Part shown: positions 28,443 to 32,569 of the stretch, piece after piece | Layout: every line of letters begins with the position of its first letter | Numbering within the stretch: position 1 is the first letter of the stretch | From: Bacillota bacterium | GTDB lineage: Bacteria; Bacillota; Sulfobacillia; Sulfobacillales; JAIMBI01 | Direction of reading: 5' to 3' | Assembly (NCBI GenBank): GCA_021820465.1 | Contig: JAKADP010000020.1 | Span: 1-32,569, forward strand | Length of the DNA: 32,569 nucleotides | Position numbers and translations under genes: made by a program | The notes under the pieces: model-generated | Seen by the model: the letters and a program-made list of their open reading frames with translations, nothing else | Told to the model about the DNA's origin: nothing | Database searches by the model: none

Positions 28443-31361
28443 ATGGCGATTGGGCAGGAGGCAGCGGACGCCACAGCGGTGCCCAGCACGCGCACCGTGC
28501 ACACCACGTGCTACATGTGCGCATGCCGCTGCGGATTGGAAGTGCGCGTCGAGGACAACCGCGTGCGCTTCATCAAGGGCATTGCAGAGCACCCCGTCAA
28601 TAAAGGGGTGTGGTGCGCCAAGGGGGGCGCGGGCATCATGACGCAGTACAGCCCCGCCCGGCTCACCACGCCCCTGATGCGCGACCCGGACGCCCCACGG
28701 GGGCAGGGCGGGCTCAAGCCCGTGGACTGGGACACCGCGCTCGACACGCTGGCCGGCTGGCTTGGCCACATTCGCGACACCGATCCGCGCCGGCTGGCCT
28801 ACTTCACCGGGCGAGACCAGATGCAGGCGTTCAATGGCTTTTGGGCCCAGCAGTTTGGCACCCCCAACTGGGCCGCGCACGGCGGGTTCTGCTCGGTGAA
28901 CATGGCCGCCGGCGGCATGTACTCGGTCGGAGGCAGCATGTGGGAGTTTGGCTGGCCCGACTTGGACCAGTCGCGCTGGTTTCTCTTGGCCGGTGTGGCG
29001 GAGGACCACCCGTCCAATCCCCTGAAGCTGTCGATTGCCGCCTTGAAAGATCGCGGCGGCCGCTTTGTGGTGCTGAACCCCGTCAAGAGTGGCTACGGCG
29101 CGCTGGCCGATGAGTGGGTGCCCATTCGGCCCGGCACCGATGGCGCTCTGTTCATGGCGTTTATGCACGTGCTGGTGGAGGAGGGCTTGATCGATCGCGA
29201 GTTTTTGGCGCGCTACACCAATGCGGCCCACCTGGTGCGTGTGGCGCCCGGCACCCCCGGCGACGGGCTCTTTGCCCGCGATGCCGACGGGCAGCCGCTC
29301 GTCCTGGGGCCGGACGGGGTCCCGCGGCCTTATTTGGAGGCCGCGGGCCGCGGCGCGCTTGAGGGCCAGGCGGTCTGGGCCGGAGAGCAGGTTCGGCCGG
29401 CCGTGGCCCTCCTGTTTGACCGCCTGAAGGCGGCCACGCCCCGGTGGGCCGAGTCCCTCACGGATGTGCCGCGGCGGACCATCGTGCGGCTGGCCCTTGA
29501 GATGGCCGACGCGGCGTTCAGCCATCCCGTGGAGCTGCCCATCCCCTGGACCGACGTGTACGGCCAGCACTACGACACGACGGTGGGTCGTCCGGTGGCG
29601 TTTCACGCGATGCGGGGCTTGGCCGCGCACACCAACGGGTTTCAGACGATTCGCGGCCTGTTCACCCTGATGATGCTGCTGGGGGCCATCGACCGCCCTG
29701 GGGGATTTTTGTACAAGAGCCCCTACCCCAAGCCGGTGCCGCCGCCCGTGAAGCCGGCGCACGGCCCGCACGACTACGAGCCCAAGCGGGCCGCCTCGGG
29801 GCCGATCTTGGGATATCCCACGTCGCCGGACGATCTGCTGGTAGACGGGGATCGCCCGATCCGCATCGATGAAAGCTATTCGTGGAAGTACCCGCTGGCG
29901 GCGCATGGCGCCATTCAAAACGTGATTCGCAACGCGCACGACGGCATTCCCTACCCGATTGACACGCTCATGGTGTACATGGCCAATCTCGCGTGGAACT
30001 CCACGTGGAACACCCTGGACACCCGCGCCATGCTGACGGCCCAGGACGAGGCCGGGCAGTACCGGATTCCCCATGTGGTGGTGTTTGACGCGTATGACTC
30101 CGAAACAGTGCAGTTTGCGGACTTGGTCCTGCCCGACACGACCTACCTGGAGCGGTGGGATGCCACGAGCCTCCTCGACCGCCCCATCTCCGAGCCGGAC
30201 GGGCCGGCCGACTCCATCCGCCAGCCCGTGGTGCCGCCGCCTCCCGGCGTCGCGCCCACGGCGGACGTGCTCATCGAGATGGCCAATCGCCTGAAGCTTC
30301 CCCGCTTCGTCGACGAGCGCGGCGAGCCCCTGTACCGCAGCTATGCCGACTTCGTGCAGGGGTGGGAAACCGAGCCCGGCTCAGGCGTGGGGCTCCTGGC
30401 CGGGTTTCGCGGGGCCGGGGGCGACGGCGAGTTGGTGGGGGAGCCCAACCCGGACCAGCTCCAGGCGTATGCGACCCACCGCGCCTTTTGGCGCCTGCAC
30501 CTGCCCCCCAGCATGCGGTACTTCCGCATGGCCAACCGGGAGTATCTGGAGTGGGCCGTGGATAAGAAGTTCCTGCGGGATCCGGCCCCGATTGTCTTGA
30601 ACCTCTACGCCGAGCCGCTGCAAACCTTTCGGCTGGCGGGCCAGGGATTATGGCCGGGCCAACAGCCCCGCGACCCGCATCTGGCGGCCCGGCTGGCGCG
30701 CTACATGGACCCGCTGGCGTCCTGGTACCCGCCGCTGGAAGACACGCTGCCCGGGGCCGAGGCATTTCCGCTCAAAATTCTGACCCAGCGGCCGATGACG
30801 CACTACCACTCGTGGGGCTCCATGAACGCCTGGCTCCGCCAGCTGCTCTACGAGAACCCGGTGTTTATCAACCCGGCCTTGGCCCAGTCCCTAAGTCTGG
30901 TGGACGGCCAGTGGGTGTGGGTGGAGTCGCGCCTCGGCCGCATGACCGCGCGCGTCCGGCTGTCGGAGGCGGTGGAGCCCCGCACCATCTGGACTTGGAA
31001 TGCGATTGCCAAGGCGCCGGGGGCGTGGGGCCTCCATCCGGACGCTCCCGAAGCCACCCGGGCGGTGCTGGTGAATCACATCATTCCGGACGTCTCGCCG
31101 CTGGAGGGCCCCGGGATCTTTTTCAACAACGACCCGGTGACGGGGCAGGCGGGCTGGTACGACACCCGCGTGCGCCTCTATCCGTCCGACATCCACGAGG
31201 TGTGGCCCAACGTGGCCGCGGTGGCGCCGCGGCGAGCCGGCGCCGTCCGGCAGGGGCGCCTCGCGTACACCACTCGGCCGGACAATGCCCACGCCACGGG
31301 AGCGCCCGACCTGTTGGACCATATCGCAGCGCCGGCGCCGCCAGACCCCTCAGGGCGCTGA
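28443..31361 (+). CDS. soeA: molybdopterin oxidoreductase, SoeA-like sulfite dehydrogenase catalytic subunit
   Basis: A 972-residue molybdo-bis(guanine dinucleotide) enzyme of the DMSO reductase family. The N-terminal [4Fe-4S] site is CX2CX3C (Cys23, 26, 30) with a fourth Cys in GVWCAKG about 27 residues on. The C-terminal domain has the cofactor-binding LKILTQRPMTHYHSWGSMN and IWTWNAI segments. There is no Tat signal before the cluster, so the enzyme is cytoplasmic, as expected of SoeABC, which oxidises sulfite to sulfate. ATG 28443 (AAGGGGG upstream) is preferred over GTG 28377, which lacks a ribosome site. The downstream ferredoxin and DmsC-like anchor complete the complex. A polysulfide or thiosulfate reductase role is the main alternative; the sHdr context favours sulfite. 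Confidence 0.87.
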   Translation: MAIGQEAADATAVPSTRTVHTTCYMCACRCGLEVRVEDNRVRFIKGIAEHPVNKGVWCAKGGAGIMTQYSPARLTTPLMRDPDAPRGQGGLKPVDWDTALDTLAGWLGHIRDTDPRRLAYFTGRDQMQAFNGFWAQQFGTPNWAAHGGFCSVNMAAGGMYSVGGSMWEFGWPDLDQSRWFLLAGVAEDHPSNPLKLSIAALKDRGGRFVVLNPVKSGYGALADEWVPIRPGTDGALFMAFMHVLVEEGLIDREFLARYTNAAHLVRVAPGTPGDGLFARDADGQPLVLGPDGVPRPYLEAAGRGALEGQAVWAGEQVRPAVALLFDRLKAATPRWAESLTDVPRRTIVRLALEMADAAFSHPVELPIPWTDVYGQHYDTTVGRPVAFHAMRGLAAHTNGFQTIRGLFTLMMLLGAIDRPGGFLYKSPYPKPVPPPVKPAHGPHDYEPKRAASGPILGYPTSPDDLLVDGDRPIRIDESYSWKYPLAAHGAIQNVIRNAHDGIPYPIDTLMVYMANLAWNSTWNTLDTRAMLTAQDEAGQYRIPHVVVFDAYDSETVQFADLVLPDTTYLERWDATSLLDRPISEPDGPADSIRQPVVPPPPGVAPTADVLIEMANRLKLPRFVDERGEPLYRSYADFVQGWETEPGSGVGLLAGFRGAGGDGELVGEPNPDQLQAYATHRAFWRLHLPPSMRYFRMANREYLEWAVDKKFLRDPAPIVLNLYAEPLQTFRLAGQGLWPGQQPRDPHLAARLARYMDPLASWYPPLEDTLPGAEAFPLKILTQRPMTHYHSWGSMNAWLRQLLYENPVFINPALAQSLSLVDGQWVWVESRLGRMTARVRLSEAVEPRTIWTWNAIAKAPGAWGLHPDAPEATRAVLVNHIIPDVSPLEGPGIFFNNDPVTGQAGWYDTRVRLYPSDIHEVWPNVAAVAPRRAGAVRQGRLAYTTRPDNAHATGAPDLLDHIAAPAPPDPSGR

Positions 31362-31391
31362 CGGGGTTCTCAGCGAAGGGAGGAGCGCATC

Positions 31392-32054
31392 ATGCAGCTG
31401 ACAATCATCACGGACCTCAACAAGTGTGTGGGGTGCAAAAGTTGCCAGGTGTCGTGCAAGGAGCACAACACCGGAGGCTCGTTTGGGCCGGTGCCGGACC
31501 AGGACCCCTACGCGGATCCGGACGGCATGTGGTGGAACCGGATTGTGGGGATGGAGGGCGGCGAGTACCCTGACGCCGACGTGCTGTACCTGCCCAAGGC
31601 GTGCATGCACTGCTATGACGCGCCCTGCGTGCCGGTGTGCCCCACGGGGGCGTCCTTCAAGCGCGAGGACAACGGCGTGGTGCTGGTGGACTACGACAGC
31701 TGCATCGGCTGCCAACTGTGCATGTGGGCCTGCCCCTACGGGGTGCGCGAGTTTGACGAGCACGAGGGCGTGGTGAAGAAGTGCACCTTGTGCATCGATC
31801 GCATCGAAGACGAGACGCTGGCACCCGAGGACCGGCAGCCGGCCTGCGTGCAAAGTTGTCCCACCCACGCCCGCACGTATGGGGACCTGGACGATCCGGA
31901 TTCCGAGGTGGCGCGGCTGGTGGCCGAGCAGCGCGGGTTTCAGCTGCTGCCGGAGCTTGGGGCCAACCCGGCCGTGCACTATCTTCCGCGGCGACCCGTG
32001 GCCAGCGCGGTGGAGGACGCCAAGTTGGACACCCTGCTCACGGGGCGGTACTGA
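31392..32054 (+). CDS. soeB: four-cluster ferredoxin subunit, SoeB-like
   Basis: A 220-residue DmsB-type subunit that wires the molybdenum enzyme to its membrane anchor. Four [4Fe-4S] clusters can be laid out: Cys12, 15, 18, 22; Cys71, 74, 79, 83; Cys104, 107, 110, 114; and Cys131, 134, 152, 156. All sixteen cysteines are present. The start is ATG 31392 behind GAAGGGAGGAG, 30 bases after soeA. There is no signal peptide, in line with a cytoplasmic complex. The soeC start lies one base after the stop. Confidence 0.93.
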   Translation: MQLTIITDLNKCVGCKSCQVSCKEHNTGGSFGPVPDQDPYADPDGMWWNRIVGMEGGEYPDADVLYLPKACMHCYDAPCVPVCPTGASFKREDNGVVLVDYDSCIGCQLCMWACPYGVREFDEHEGVVKKCTLCIDRIEDETLAPEDRQPACVQSCPTHARTYGDLDDPDSEVARLVAEQRGFQLLPELGANPAVHYLPRRPVASAVEDAKLDTLLTGRY

Positions 32055-32055
32055 C

Positions 32056-32569
32056 ATGCGGCCGACGGGGCCCCTCTTGCTCATGACCGGCCTGCAGGGA
32101 CTGGCGGGGGGCGTGTTTTTGGTGCTGGCTGTCTTGGCCTGGGGGGCCGCTCCGGGCTTCCTGCACGGCACGGCGCCCGGGTGGCTGGCGCTGTTGGGGC
32201 TGGCCCTGGTGGCCGGCGGCGGCCTGGCCTCCACCTTCCACATGCACCGGCGCGCAGCTGCCAAGTTTATCCTGCGGCGGCTGGCCTCCTCGTGGCTGTC
32301 GCGCGAAGTGGCCACCACGGCGCCGTTCGGGGCGGCGGCGGCGCTCTCCGTCCTGGTGTCGCTGGTGCACCCGGGCGCGCCCGGCGTGGAGCGCGCGGCC
32401 TTCGGCGCCACGGCGCTGCTGGGGCTGCTGGCCATGTGGGTCACGGCCATGATTTACGCGACGATTCCCGCCATGCTGAGCTGGCGGACGCCTGTGACGG
32501 TGGCGGCCATGATGGGCACGGGCCTCGTCGCCGGGGGGGTGTGGGCCTGGGCCATCCTGGTGGTGGCCC
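32056..32569 (+). CDS. soeC: DmsC-like membrane anchor, SoeC (partial, runs off window end)
   Basis: The open frame runs from ATG 32056 to the window end (171 codons) without a stop. It encodes a DmsC-family quinone-interacting membrane subunit. Three to five hydrophobic helices are visible. The loop between helices 2 and 3 has FHMHRRAAAKFILRRLASSW followed by LSREV, the typical DmsC element with conserved His and the SWLSRE signature. A later stretch MIYATIPAMLSWRTPVT also fits the family. It would hand electrons from SoeAB to menaquinone. The 3' part lies outside the window. Confidence 0.9.
   Translation, partial: MRPTGPLLLMTGLQGLAGGVFLVLAVLAWGAAPGFLHGTAPGWLALLGLALVAGGGLASTFHMHRRAAAKFILRRLASSWLSREVATTAPFGAAAALSVLVSLVHPGAPGVERAAFGATALLGLLAMWVTAMIYATIPAMLSWRTPVTVAAMMGTGLVAGGVWAWAILVVA

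Noticed and set aside
28326-30074. 582-codon open frame on the minus strand opposite soeA
   Set aside because: soeA is complete and family-like; the antisense frame is repetitive in Arg, Gly and His and has no ribosome site.

Overview
The window comes from a GC-rich, spore-forming, Gram-positive (Bacillota-type) bacterium with sulfur-oxidising chemistry. A complete gerA-type spore germination operon with a sigma-G-like promoter indicates a spore former. Purine-rich Shine-Dalgarno sequences, many GTG starts and an EtfD-type menaquinone reductase fit the same group. The gene content recalls Sulfobacillus-like acidophiles, but the family cannot be fixed from the sequence alone. I saw no tRNA, rRNA, CRISPR array or insertion sequence.

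Layout. 1-3365 (minus): a heterodimeric ABC exporter pair, the second gene cut by the window edge. 3542-4385 (plus): rlmH and a MazG-like pyrophosphohydrolase. 4440-5128 (minus): two overlapping genes of unknown function, divergent from the main locus. 5355-18194 (plus): a long sulfur-oxidation locus in the order dsrE, hdrC1, hdrB1, hdrA, hyp, hdrC2-B2 (fused), lbpA1, lbpA2, lplA, tusA, dsrE, a GAF-like gene, etfB, etfA, etfD. 18230-19574 (plus): an acetyltransferase and a nucleotidyltransferase/small-protein pair. 19612-22565 (minus): an MFS transporter and an APC permease, the latter behind a structured leader. 22964-26783 (plus): gerAA, gerAC, gerAB. 26815-28199 (minus): a rhodanese and a LysR regulator. 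28443 to the end (plus): soeA, soeB and the start of soeC.

How the genes fit together. DsrE and TusA proteins are persulfide carriers that can hand sulfane sulfur to the sHdr complex (HdrC1, B1, A, Hyp, C2-B2). The two lipoate-binding proteins LbpA1 and LbpA2 act with sHdr, and LplA can lipoylate them. The expected product is sulfite, which SoeABC would oxidise to sulfate in the cytoplasm, passing electrons to quinone through the SoeC membrane anchor. EtfBA and the membrane-bound EtfD follow the sHdr genes and suggest a second electron route from sHdr/LbpA to menaquinone. This last link is inferred from gene order.

The most interesting points are the EtfBA-EtfD module attached to sHdr, and the similarity between EtfD and the fused HdrC2-B2 protein. 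Others are a CsoR/CstR-like palindrome in front of the locus, 11-bp tandem repeats in four of its spacers, an internal terminator after dsrE, and an uncharacterised GAF-like gene.
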